From positions 804,001-868,000 of the forward strand of contig JAMJFZ010002476.1 of NCBI GenBank assembly GCA_026225945.1: a stretch of DNA of 64,000 bases. Reading direction: 5' to 3'. A model generated the notes under the pieces. That model ran no database searches. It was not told where the DNA came from and saw only the letters and a program-made list of their open reading frames with translations. This DNA is from Cricetomys ansorgei. Lineage: Eukaryota; Chordata; Mammalia; Rodentia; Nesomyidae. Position numbers and translations under genes: made by a program. Shown here in pieces: positions 55,290 through 64,000 of this stretch; position 1 is the stretch's first letter; the number at the start of each line of letters is the position of its first letter.

Positions 55290-55456
55290 GTTTTTTATAA
55301 TTAACTTTTTTATGAGCATTAGATTGAGGATGTCAGATCCCCTGGAACTGGAGTTAGAGACAGTTACCAGCTGCCATGTGGGTGCTGGGAATTGAACCCG
55401 GATCCTCTGGAAGAGCAGCCAGTTCTCTTAACTGCTGAGCCATCTCTCCAGACTGG
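55290..55456 (-). repeat. B2/B3 SINE
   Basis: GAGGATGTCAGATCCCCTGG to GAGCCATCTCTCCAGAC. Confidence 0.93.
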
Positions 55457-55489
55457 TATATTGTCCTTTCATGTAAGAAATCTATTAGA

Positions 55490-55915
55490 AAAGTTATTAA
55501 CCCATAGACAATGTTAGGTCTCAAACCTGGGACAAACTGCTGGCTGAGATACCTATTTCACATATCAAAGTGGACCTGACCTACCAGGTTCTCCCAGCAT
55601 CCCTCAGTCCCTCTTATAGGGTCCTCCTGGCTTGCATGCCAGACCCCCTACCCTGAACTATCCAGCCAAGGAGGCTGGGCTGCTTTTCCCTATTTTATCC
55701 AGACATTTTGGTTACCCCCACTTTGGTCCCTTTTGACCTCCTGTTCTCTTGCTCTCGTTTCCCCTCTTTTTCCTCTCTCCCCACCTGGCCTGGCTCAGTC
55801 TGGTCATGTCCACCTTGGACTCTCCCGGATGTCTCTGCTTCTAACTATATCCACCCCTTCATCTACAATAAACCTTCGCCTCCTCCATACCTAGGAGCAC
55901 TCATTGAAATAACAT
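55490..55915 (+). repeat. LTR-like or unclassified retroelement end
   Basis: C/T-rich sequence ending with CTACAATAAACCTTCGCCTC (AATAAA 55868-55873) suggests a 3' terminal retroelement segment; no coding partner found. Confidence 0.35.
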
Positions 55916-57445
55916 AGCAGGACTGCACAAGTGTCAGAGTTCTGCGGCAGAGGTTTATTTAGGAAGAGGGCAGGGGAGAGAGATGCCGAGTCCTGGAGAG
56001 GGCAGGAGAGAAAGAGACATTGCAGCTGTACTGGAAACACTGACATGGGACAGAAAGACAGAAGGGGGTGTGTATGTGGGGGCGGGAGTCTGAAAGAGAA
56101 GAGAGAGATTGAAGAACCACGGTAAAGAGAAGGGGACAGGGACCTTGCCTCGGTATTATTTAGGCCACTGGGGGCGGGTGTGGACTGTCCGGGGATGGGT
56201 TAGGAGGTGGTTCCACAACTGTCAAGTCTTTTCATTTTTTCCATTTAGAAGCATATTGGAGGCTCTGAGGGGAGTCAGTGGGGTCCCTTCTTAAAGGTTT
56301 CGGGCAGGGGCAGTCCTGTGCCCTAAGATTGATGAACAGACCATGGGATGCATTTGCAGCCAGGCTGTCTTTCATTTCTGGGTGTCTTTGCCTGGGACCT
56401 GCCGTGAGGATAGGTATGAATCAAAAACGATTCTTTTTCGTTCCAGAAAACAAATTAGTTTCAGCAGTTACAGTTGTCAAACCAAAACATACCTTTACAA
56501 AATGGAATGACCGTGGCTAACAACCCCAAACACCAGCGGATGTTCGTCAAGCCAGGACCACTTTGGTTATTCTTCTGTCTTTCCCTTTGATTGAGTCAGA
56601 TATTTTCCGATGGTACCAAAGGCATTGTGGAGGGAAAATATGGGAGCGAGTCCTGGAGCCAAGAGAAGGCTTTAGTCTCCCTTACGTCATGGCTGCTAAC
56701 CCTACTGGGGCACATGGGCCAAGAGCACAAGAAAGAAAGGACTTACCTGGGTACCCCATGTCCCACTCTGTCTTCCAGGTTAAAGAGGAAAAGATAGAGA
56801 GCCTTCCTCTCCTCCCAGGAGCAGAGAAAGGAAACATGGGAATTACAGACCTGACATTAGATGGATATAATCTATAGGTTGAATCTCATCCCAGAATCTC
56901 AGCTAAAGGGTAGCAGCGGGAGTTTGAGCTAAGCGAAAGCTTTTACTTAGTTCCTGTGTGCCATTGGGGGCGGAATCTTCAAAGACTTCTACTCCGGTGA
57001 ATCTAGGATTTTTGACGTCCTTCCAAACTCAGGACAAATGGCTCTCTTTGGTGCCTATTGGCATACCAAAGTGCGTGCAGGCCTCCAGGCAGGGGTTGTT
57101 GTGGAGAGACACCATGACCATGGCTGCTCTGAGCCGTCTCTCCAGCCTCATTAAGTTATTTTCTGTAGTGAAGTCACGAACTCTGTCTTTACCTGTGTAG
57201 AAGTCTCTGGAAAGAACTCAGGCAGCTACAGGTGGCAGCGTGCAGCTCTGTGTCAGCCTCATCCTGCCTATTGCCACTGCTACTAGGTAGTACTTGTGGA
57301 CAGAAGTTCTCCCACCCATCTGCACCATTATTAAAGAATCAGCAAGGCTGATTTCAGCATTAGGACTTCCATGATACTGGAGACTTTCAGATTTGAATCC
57401 AAATTATCTTAGACTACCTTCAGCCTTCTTCATAGCTATCCTTGG
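55916..57445. other. Right flank, no gene recognised
   Basis: A purine-rich stretch (55950-56130) and several short open frames without domains (for example 56563-56877). No splice-supported exon was found. Confidence 0.35.
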
Positions 57446-57449
57446 GACC

Positions 57450-57640
57450 AAGTGTATGGCTCAGAGAGCAAAAGTGCCTGCTGCCAAGGCTGAGAACCTG
57501 AGTTCAATCCCCGGAACCCGCATCAGGAAACGACAGACCTGACTTTTCCATGTGTGTTCCATTGCACCAATGGGAGTGTGTGTGTATGTGTGTGTGTGTG
57601 CACAAAGCCCTAAACAGCAGCCAAACTGCTCAAAATCAGA
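57450..57640 (+). repeat. B4-like SINE with (TG)n
   Basis: GTATGGCTCAGAGAGCAAAA, CTGAGTTCAATCCCCGGAAC and (TG)n at 57571-57600. Confidence 0.7.
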
Positions 57641-57659
57641 CAGGAAAGAAGCACAGATT

Positions 57660-57800
57660 AGAGGTGGGGGTGAGATTCGGTAGTAAAGCATACTAGGGCC
57701 CCGGGTTAAAATGTAGTACTTCTAACACACACTGAGGGAGAGGGGGACAGGGAGAGAAACACAGATAAGGCGTTGGGCTCTGGCTTCTATCCCTCACACT
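57660..57800 (+). repeat. ID-like tRNA-derived SINE
   Basis: TCGGTAGTAAAGCATACTAG and CCCCGGGTTAAA resemble an eroded ID core. Confidence 0.35.
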
Positions 57801-58190
57801 GTAAGTAAATGAAGTTTGAAGGACTGAATGAAGGCACTGTCAACTGGCAGGATGGATGCGTATCGCTGTGACTGTGTGTACCTGATGACATCCAGCCAGT
57901 GCTTCCCTGACAATGGTGCGGACCTGTGTTGGGCCAGAGATTGCCTGTGTGTGAAGCCACAGATCTTCTGGCCTTCCTGGCCCCTCTCTGTCCAGGGATG
58001 GGCAAAATCTAATGTAGTCTCTTTCTCAAGTCTCCACTGCACTCCATTACAGAAAGCTCTACAGGCCAGAACGCTCATGACTTTGTCCTTTCTGGACTCT
58101 GCTCTACAGAGAAGGGTGTGTAATGGGACCAGGGAGGGGTGGTCAATGGTTTCTACTACATGAAGGATTTGAGAGTTTGACATAGGAAAA
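57801..58190. other. Right flank, nothing recognised
   Basis: Short open frames on both strands, without domain or splice support. Confidence 0.35.
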
Positions 58191-58192
58191 AA

Positions 58193-58370
58193 GGGGCTGG
58201 ATAGGTGGCTCAGTGGGCTCAGTGGTTAAGATTAATGGCTGCTGTCCCAGAGGACCTTGGTTCAATTCCCAGCAACCACATGGTGGCTCACAACCATCTA
58301 TGATGGGATCTGATGCCCTCTTCTGGCATGCAGGTGTATGTGCAGACAGAACACTCAAATCTAGCATAGG
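58193..58370 (+). repeat. B2 SINE
   Basis: GGGGCTGGATAGGTGGCTCA to GATGCCCTCTTCTGGCATGC. Confidence 0.94.
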
Positions 58371-59400
58371 AAAGAAATAGCCCAGTTTTATGGCTCAGCA
58401 GCACTGTGATTGCTAGGTCCTATCACACACAAAGGTGTGTATGGGAGGGAAACATGAAGAGAACACTTCTCAGCCAGGTCTCTGTTTAAACACAAGAGTC
58501 CCACGAGAATCCAGCTGAACTGGTTGACGCCACGGCGTTCATGGGCCAGGCAGTTACCATGTGTTGTGAGAACCTGCCATTTCCAGCCCTGCTCAGAAAC
58601 TTTCAGTACCCATCAGCGAAAGCCCCTGGGCTTCTGTCCTGGAGGACACATCAGAGAAAAACAAAGTTCAATTGTTTTTACTGGCATTAAAAACACAAAT
58701 GGGACAACTTTCTGCAAACTGCCAAACTTCCCTGCCATAACAGTCCCCAGGAAACCAATTCCAAGTTTTGCCAGGGCTCACAGCAGGGAAATTTTCAGGG
58801 ACCCCTGGGACCTCATTAAAAGTTGACAGGCAATTCCAGTCTCTACTTCATTTGTACAGATTACAGAGCCTCCGAGGACCAGCCACGGAGATGCGGGCAT
58901 GCGAGCCTGATGCACACACAGCTCCAGGCTAAGAGGGAGAAAACACAGCTACCCACTCTGGAGCAATGGTCCCCAGGTGGTTTTCCTGCTTAGTTCCAAG
59001 CCTAAACTTGAGTGTCTGCTTAGCAAGCAAGGCCTACACTTGGGAACTGGAGGTGGCTCTCTGTTTGCCCAAGACACAGAAGTCCCAGAGACCCAAGCAG
59101 CCAAACGCTACAGCAAGCACTGTGACACTATGCTGGGCAGAGTTCCTGGTGCCAAGCAAGCATGGCCTCCATGAGCATCCCATGCTCCTGGCACACAGGG
59201 CTGTCCTGCAGGGCACTGACACCTCTTCCTGTATTGTGGTGCTCAAAGCCTTGCCATGTAAATGACCCGTCAGCAATGTCCTTCTTTCCACACTAAGCCC
59301 ACAGCCCTGGGGTGACAGGATCAAGTGGGCTTCTTCAAAGATATGCTCTCCCTGCCTCAGTAGATACTGTGCTCAGCAACTGTGGGGGATGGGGACAAAG
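58371..59400. other. Right flank, apparently single-copy, no gene found
   Basis: Low in repeats. Open frames up to 100 codons (58524-58826, 58966-59265) show no known domain and no splice sites matching a gene model. Confidence 0.4.
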
Positions 59401-59404
59401 GCTG

Positions 59405-59515
59405 GAGATAAGGTCTCCGAGGAGAGTGCTTGTCTAGCGGGTACAAGGCTCTGGGTTTCATCCCCAGCACAGACGAAACAGCGCACAGCAAAGCAAAGCG
59501 CAAAACCCCACAAAG
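59405..59515 (+). repeat. ID/B4-type SINE
   Basis: GAGTGCTTGTCTAGCGGGTA and CTGGGTTTCATCCCCAGCAC are ID-type A/B-box regions; tail AGCAAAGCAAAGCG. Confidence 0.7.
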
Positions 59516-59609
59516 TGTGTTAGCTGGAAGGCTCAGGAGGTACAGGCATCTGCTGCTTTGTGGCGTGGTTATGTAGTTGTGCTCATTAATTATTTCTCCC
59601 CCCTCACAC

Positions 59610-60060
59610 TTTCATTATATTTATTTTTAGTACATAAAAAACGCAAAATACGTTATATATTAATGGGGTGCACGTGATATTTTGATACATGTATATATGA
59701 TGTAACAATTATTTTAATAAGTATTTTTATTAATTCTCTGAAAATTTTATACAATATTTTTTGACCACATTAAATCCCAACTCCTCTTAAGTCTTCTCCA
59801 ACATCCCTACCCCTCCCCAGCTTCACATTCTCTTTTTTACTTAATTTAATTGCTCACAGACTCCACTTGGTGTCATCTATATACTTCTGAGTGTTGGGCC
59901 ATCCATTCTGAGTGGGCCGTCCACTGGAACATGGCTGACTTATGAGTAGCCACAGATAAGAAGAAAACTGACCCTCCCCTGGGAATCAACTGTAAATAGC
60001 TCTTCAGTCCTGGGGGTGTGGGGGGGAGCACAACAATAGCCATGACCCATAAGGCCCAGT
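59610..60060 (-). mobile_element. Antisense LINE-1 3'-end remnants (two ages)
   Basis: 59640-59705 (ATTAATGGGGTGCACGTGAT, ATTTTGATACATGTATA) resembles an old mammalian L1 3' UTR; 59760-59990 (CATTAAATCCCAACTCCTCT, GTTGGGCCATCCATTC, ACTGGAACATGGCTGACT) is the rodent Lx-type end. Confidence 0.65.
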
Positions 60061-60655
60061 TAACTGCTATTCATGAAATACCTACTATGTGCTAGTGATG
60101 AAAGACATTGGGACTGAATTCCACCTTTAAATTCCCAGACAAGGGGGAACGAACAATGTAATTCAGATATTGCAAGATAAATGCAAAGAAATCATGATAT
60201 TCTGGGTTGACTGTAACCATTTTTTCTTCTCTGAAACTTCTCTAGGTAAAAAAACAAAAGCAAAAACCATGTGTTTAGAATCAGATTGAAGAGACATGGA
60301 AAATGCCACATATTCCCAGGCCAAGGCTGGGAAAGCAGGCTTTGCCACCCCCTATCTACAGCACTGACCCCAGGCTCTGTGCTCAGCAGGGGTCAAACCA
60401 ATGGACAAAGAGCAGAGTGAAGCCAGACAGCTGTGGTGCCAACGGACCTTGCTCATTTCCTGTTGTTTCTCCAGTGGCTGCAACTGATCGGTGCACAGTA
60501 GGCACACAGTAGGAGCTTAGAGGAGAAGTGCGGCCTGAAAGACGGAGTGTCTCTGGTACAAGGAAAATGGGATCTGGGAATGGAGAGAGGAGCTCATTTC
60601 TAGAAATCACACAGTCTGTGTCAGGCTCCTCACACCAATGTGTCCCATCAGAACA
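60061..60655. other. Right flank, no gene recognised
   Basis: No repeat head or splice-supported exon. Confidence 0.35.
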
Positions 60656-60659
60656 CCTC

Positions 60660-60845
60660 TGGGTTAGAGAGATGGCTCTGTTGGTAAAGGACCGGGTCAC
60701 CAAGAACGACAGTGTGAGTTGGATCCCAGGAACCCACAGGGAGGAGAGAACTGATTCCTGCAAGTTGTCATCTATGACATACCCAGACAGACAGACACAC
60801 ACATACACACACAAAGGGGGTCTAGATAAACATTATTTTTTAAAA
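60660..60845 (+). repeat. B4/B2-like SINE
   Basis: TAGAGAGATGGCTCTGTTGG, GGATCCCAGGAACCCACAG and ACACACACA tail. Confidence 0.68.
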
Positions 60846-61870
60846 AAGCAACAACAATAATTTCGGTGTACTTAGTGAAAGAAAAATAAAGCCCAGAGAC
60901 GCTAGTTCACAGCGCCCCCACCAGGCAGGGCTACAAAATGCACCTGAACTGTGATCTTGGTTCCTTCACTCTATGCTGAGCTTAGAGCCCTCAGTGTCTT
61001 CCCGCCCCTTGTTGGAGGATCTCTGGGCGCTCAGAAGCAGCCTTAGAGCCCATTTCTCTAAGTCGTGGTTCCATTTCTTGCTCAATTATCTCTCCCTTCC
61101 TAGTTTGGGCTGGGGTTGTGCCAATGTCTGTGGTGGGGAGACCAGCCCAGGGCCTCCAAATTCTTAGAGGACAATGTTGACTGGATTCTAGCTCCAGGCT
61201 GCCACTGACCCAGACTCATCCAGTCCTCTACCTCCAACACACCCTCCCCCTCTCCCACAGCCCCAGAGCAACAATTCTAAGCTGTCTCCCAATCCTTCCC
61301 GGTGTGGCTCAGGCTAACTTCCCAGGCTCCCCCAGCATCAGTCTGGGAACTGCTGATGCCTTTGTTCATGGTGGGTTCTTACCTTGGACACCCTCGCTGA
61401 CCTTTGTGCTCGGTATGTCTTGCTCATCCTTCAAGATTTAGCACAAAATCCATCCTACCATCCATATTCCTGACTAAGCAAAGCTCAACCCCATCATTAC
61501 CCTGTTTGCTATTTTCTTCAACGTCTTTGTGCGCAGGGGCCATCAGAGTATTGGGAACAGGCCTTGTGACCTCCCAGGAAGTCACAGTTTAGTGGGAGAT
61601 AATCTCATGACCAGGTGACGACAACATGATGTGTCAGGAGACTCCGTGGAATACTAGGAATTAGGGAGAAATTAGAATTATGGAAGGCTTCCTGGACCGG
61701 GGATATGCAACTTGAAGAGACAGAGGGAATTGGGGCATTAAGGATGCACAGGGACCTGGGGAGAGAGATCAGAGCATGAAGAAATGTTCCAGTCTCATTT
61801 TAGTCTGGAGGCTAAGGGTGGAGGGAGGGATGTAAGAAGTGAAGGCAGGAGCTGAGAGCAAAAATCAGAG
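60846..61870. other. Right flank, single-copy and possible ancient L2-like repeat
   Basis: TGCTCATCCTTCAAGATTTA (61429) and ATGGAAGGCTTCCTGGACC (61679) recall old mammalian L2-type sequence on opposite strands. No gene found. Confidence 0.35.
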
Positions 61871-61874
61871 AGGT

Positions 61875-62052
61875 GGGGCTGGAGAGATGGCTCAGTGGTT
61901 AAGAGCACTGGCTGTTCTTACAGAGAATACAGGTTCAATTCCCAGCACCCACATGGCAGCTCACAACTGTCTGTAACTCCAGTTCCAGGAGATCTGACAC
62001 CCTCGCACCAATGTGCATAAAAATAAAATTAAAAAATATCTTTAAAAAATCA
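61875..62052 (+). repeat. B2/B3 SINE
   Basis: GGGGCTGGAGAGATGGCTCA to CTGACACCCTCGCACC and AAAATAAAATT tail. Confidence 0.95.
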
Positions 62053-62615
62053 GAGAGATCAACAAAGCCCAGGCTGCACAGGCTGTTAGAGTACAGTAAA
62101 GAGTCTGGGCACAAGGGAGCCATGGCCGAATCTAAGCTGAGATATGAGATCTGTTTTGTTTAGCGGGATGTCTCTGGCGTTGTCCGTGAGGTGACTGTAG
62201 GAACAAGAACTGATCCAGAAAGCCCTAGAAGGGGATGCCAGTGAGTTATATAGAATCTTCCAAAATTTCAGGTCCACCCAGAACCTCAGAAGATGACCTC
62301 ACTTGTAAATACAGGTTTTCTAGTTGTAATTAGTAAGATATTGAGATGAAACGCTCGTGGGTTCAGAGTGGGTCCCTGAATGGAAAAGACACGCAGACAC
62401 AGAGAAAAATATGACGTGAAGAGAAAGGCAGACATTGGAGGGAGGTGTCTACAAACCAAGGAACGACCAAGTAGCTCTGAAGCCAAAGGAAACCAGGAAG
62501 AGGCATGGAACACATTCTTCCTCTGAAGTTTCTGGAGGTGAGGCAGCACCTCCCTCTGTTTTGGACTTCTGGAGTTCAGAAGACTGAGGATAAATTACTT
62601 TCATTAAAACATCCA
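62053..62615. other. Right flank, nothing recognised
   Basis: No exon-like or repeat motif seen. Confidence 0.35.
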
Positions 62616-62617
62616 TT

Positions 62618-62815
62618 CTGGGGGCTGGAGAGGTGGTTCAGCGGTTAGGAGCACTGGCTGCTCTTCCTGAGGTCCTGAGTTCAATTCCCAGCAACCTCAT
62701 GGTGGCTCACATCCATCTGTAATGGGGTCTGATCCCCTCTTCTGGCCTGCAGGTGTACATGCAGATAAACATAAATAACTAAATCTTTAATAAAATAAAA
62801 TAGAAATAAAACATC
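62618..62815 (+). repeat. B2 SINE
   Basis: GGGGGCTGGAGAGGTGGTTC to TGATCCCCTCTTCTGGCCTG with AATAAAATAAAATAG tail. Confidence 0.95.
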
Positions 62816-63450
62816 CAGTCTGTGGCTAATTGTTGTGGAACTGCCCCTTACCTGCCTAGTGGGGCTACCTCTTAACCTGCCTCGTGGACCACCTCTTAAC
62901 CCACCACCACAAAGTCAAGTCAACATCTTGTATGATCAGCAAGGAACCCTAACCCTGCCCCCGTATAATACCATCCAATGGGCCAAGTTCTCTACCCCCC
63001 TTTTCTCTCTTTTTCTCTGTTCTGTCCTTCTGTGCTCTGGTGCTCCTGAGACAGCCGAAACATCTCTTTCTCTCCCTCCCCACTCCAGGGTTATGTCTCC
63101 TCCCTCCCTTACCAAATAACCATTTGCCATGGCATTCTGATGCATGTAAAATTCTGTGATATTTCAGCTGTGTTATGTCAGTTGTAAAAAAAACATCACT
63201 GGTACGAGGGCTGACAGTCTTTTCAGGTGAAATGCACCTGCAGCAGGCTGCGGACCTCGGGGTTGCAGAAAAGAACAAGCAGGAGTAGCTGGACACTGAG
63301 GTCTATCTTGGGCTAAGAACCAGGAAAGCCAGGCGCACCTGAGACGTTTAAGTCATAACCCTGCACTAATCCCTTTCAGGAAGTCAAGGAGCCCAGTGTT
63401 AGAGAGGAACTAGTTTTTTTCCCTTAATTTCTTCTAATTTTTAAATTTAC
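62816..63450. other. Right flank, possible degenerate LTR-like segment
   Basis: Two imperfect ~30-bp repeats (CTTACCTGCCTAGTGGGGC / CTTAACCTGCCTCGTGGAC, 62848-62900) precede a C/T-rich stretch. Not classifiable. Confidence 0.25.
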
Positions 63451-63486
63451 AGTGTGTGTGTGTGTGTATGTGTGTGTGTGTGTGTA
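63451..63486. repeat. (TG)n microsatellite
   Basis: About 17 TG units with one TA. Confidence 0.95.
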
Positions 63487-63610
63487 AATATGGGTAGGTA
63501 GCATGGCACATCTGTGGATGTCAGAGGACAGCTTAGCTACGTGGGGAATGCCCTTCCAGATTGTGGGCCTGAGGGGCTAAACTCGGGGCTTCAGGATTCG
63601 CCCAAAGCAG
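63487..63610 (-). repeat. B3-like SINE fragment
   Basis: GTGGATGTCAGAGGACAGCT; right side eroded. Confidence 0.5.
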
Positions 63611-63714
63611 TGTTCTCCCTCTCCCCCTCCCCCTCCCTCTTTGGGCCTGCGGTCTCTCCCTCCCTGCCTCCCCCCCCCCCAGCATTTAATCACCAGTCAA
63701 TATTTGTTTAGGAT

Positions 63715-64000
63715 TTAGTATATGAACTAGGCCTCAGTTTCGAACAGTGTTTTCTTTCTTTTAGGATTTAACAATTTCACACACACACAATGTATCCTAT
63801 TGACCATTATTGATCCTATTGACCGAATTCACCCACATCTATTTCCTATCACCTTTCTATTCACACGGAGCTCTTTCTTCCAAGCCCATCTCCCTCCTAC
63901 TTCCAAGTCTTTTATTTATTTTTTAAATAACCCTCTGAGCGTAATTAGGGCTGCTTGCAAGTGACGGGGTGTAAGGCTACCCACTGGATCATAGGCGGGC
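63715..64000 (-). mobile_element. Antisense LINE-1 3'-end remnant
   Basis: ACAATTTCACACACACACAA, C/T-rich centre and GAGCGTAATTAGGGCTGCTT resemble the element at the left edge of the window; it continues beyond the right edge. Confidence 0.5.

Noticed and set aside
56563..56877. 104-codon plus-strand open frame
   Set aside because: No recognisable domain, start context or splice partner; length is within chance for this composition.
59405..59515. tRNA-like A/B box sequence
   Set aside because: It is an ID-type SINE, with no complete acceptor stem or cloverleaf of a functional tRNA gene.
62944..62960. AACCCTAACCCT, telomere-like repeat
   Set aside because: Only about two units; too short for an interstitial telomeric sequence.

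Overview
The window is vertebrate nuclear DNA from a muroid rodent. It is dense in B1 SINEs (7SL-derived, antisense copies opening with an acagggtttctct-type motif), B2/B3/B4 SINEs (tRNA-derived, ggctggagagatggctcag-type heads), antisense LINE-1 remnants and URR1-like hAT DNA-transposon relics. Many B1 copies read acaacagagaaac near the 3' end, which differs from the house-mouse form as I remember it, so I do not assign a genus. No bacterial, viral or organelle gene, CRISPR array, tRNA gene or rRNA gene is visible.

The coding content is a tandem array of four KRAB C2H2 zinc-finger genes (KZFP-1 to KZFP-4), all on the + strand. Each repeats one plan: a short first exon ending in ATG, a 127-bp KRAB-A exon, a 61-bp KRAB-C-type exon, and one large exon with a spacer and the whole finger array. 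Intron phases (0, 1, 2) are identical in all four, and the exons join in frame. The models are: KZFP-1 (exon 1 off the left edge; KRAB 1081-1207, KRAB-C 1407-1467, fingers 2132-3887; 16 fingers; about 648 aa); KZFP-2 (first exon ending 9454, then 13626-13752, 14101-14170 region, 14993-16469; 13 fingers; 555 aa); KZFP-3 (first exon ending 22507, then 31284-31410, 31759-31819, 33400-35062; 15 fingers; 617 aa); KZFP-4 (first exon ending 48776, then 50951-51077, 51284-51344, 52185-53160; 6 good plus 2 broken fingers; 388 aa). The spacers and MQET-type KRAB boxes resemble the human 19p13.2 ZNF44/ZNF443/ZNF799 subfamily, but no symbol can be assigned.

Intron 1, the DNA just upstream of the KRAB exon, and the 3' UTRs can also be aligned by eye between units, so the array grew by duplication of whole ~10-20 kb units. 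Three promoters (about 9.2, 22.3 and 48.6 kb) share a GC-box, E-box and CCAAT layout. Layout: 0-0.5 kb LINE relic; 1-5.6 kb KZFP-1; 5.6-9.1 kb repeats and an LTR-like element; 9.2-18.7 kb KZFP-2; 18.7-22.2 kb repeats; 22.3-38.9 kb KZFP-3; 39.4-42.9 kb antisense LINE-1; 43-48.4 kb SINEs and microsatellites; 48.5-54.9 kb KZFP-4; 55-64 kb flank with no gene found.

By family knowledge such proteins bind DNA through the fingers and recruit TRIM28 (KAP1) through KRAB, usually silencing transposons or acting at gene promoters. The notable signals are: decayed finger sequence beyond every stop codon (severe in KZFP-3 and KZFP-4); a collinear block of matching DNA-contact residues shared by KZFP-2 and KZFP-3; an internal two-finger duplication and a shortened linker in KZFP-1; and an unusually CpG-rich domain over the KZFP-3 finger exon and the LINE-1 downstream of it. 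I found no new class of system; this is an actively diverging KZFP cluster.
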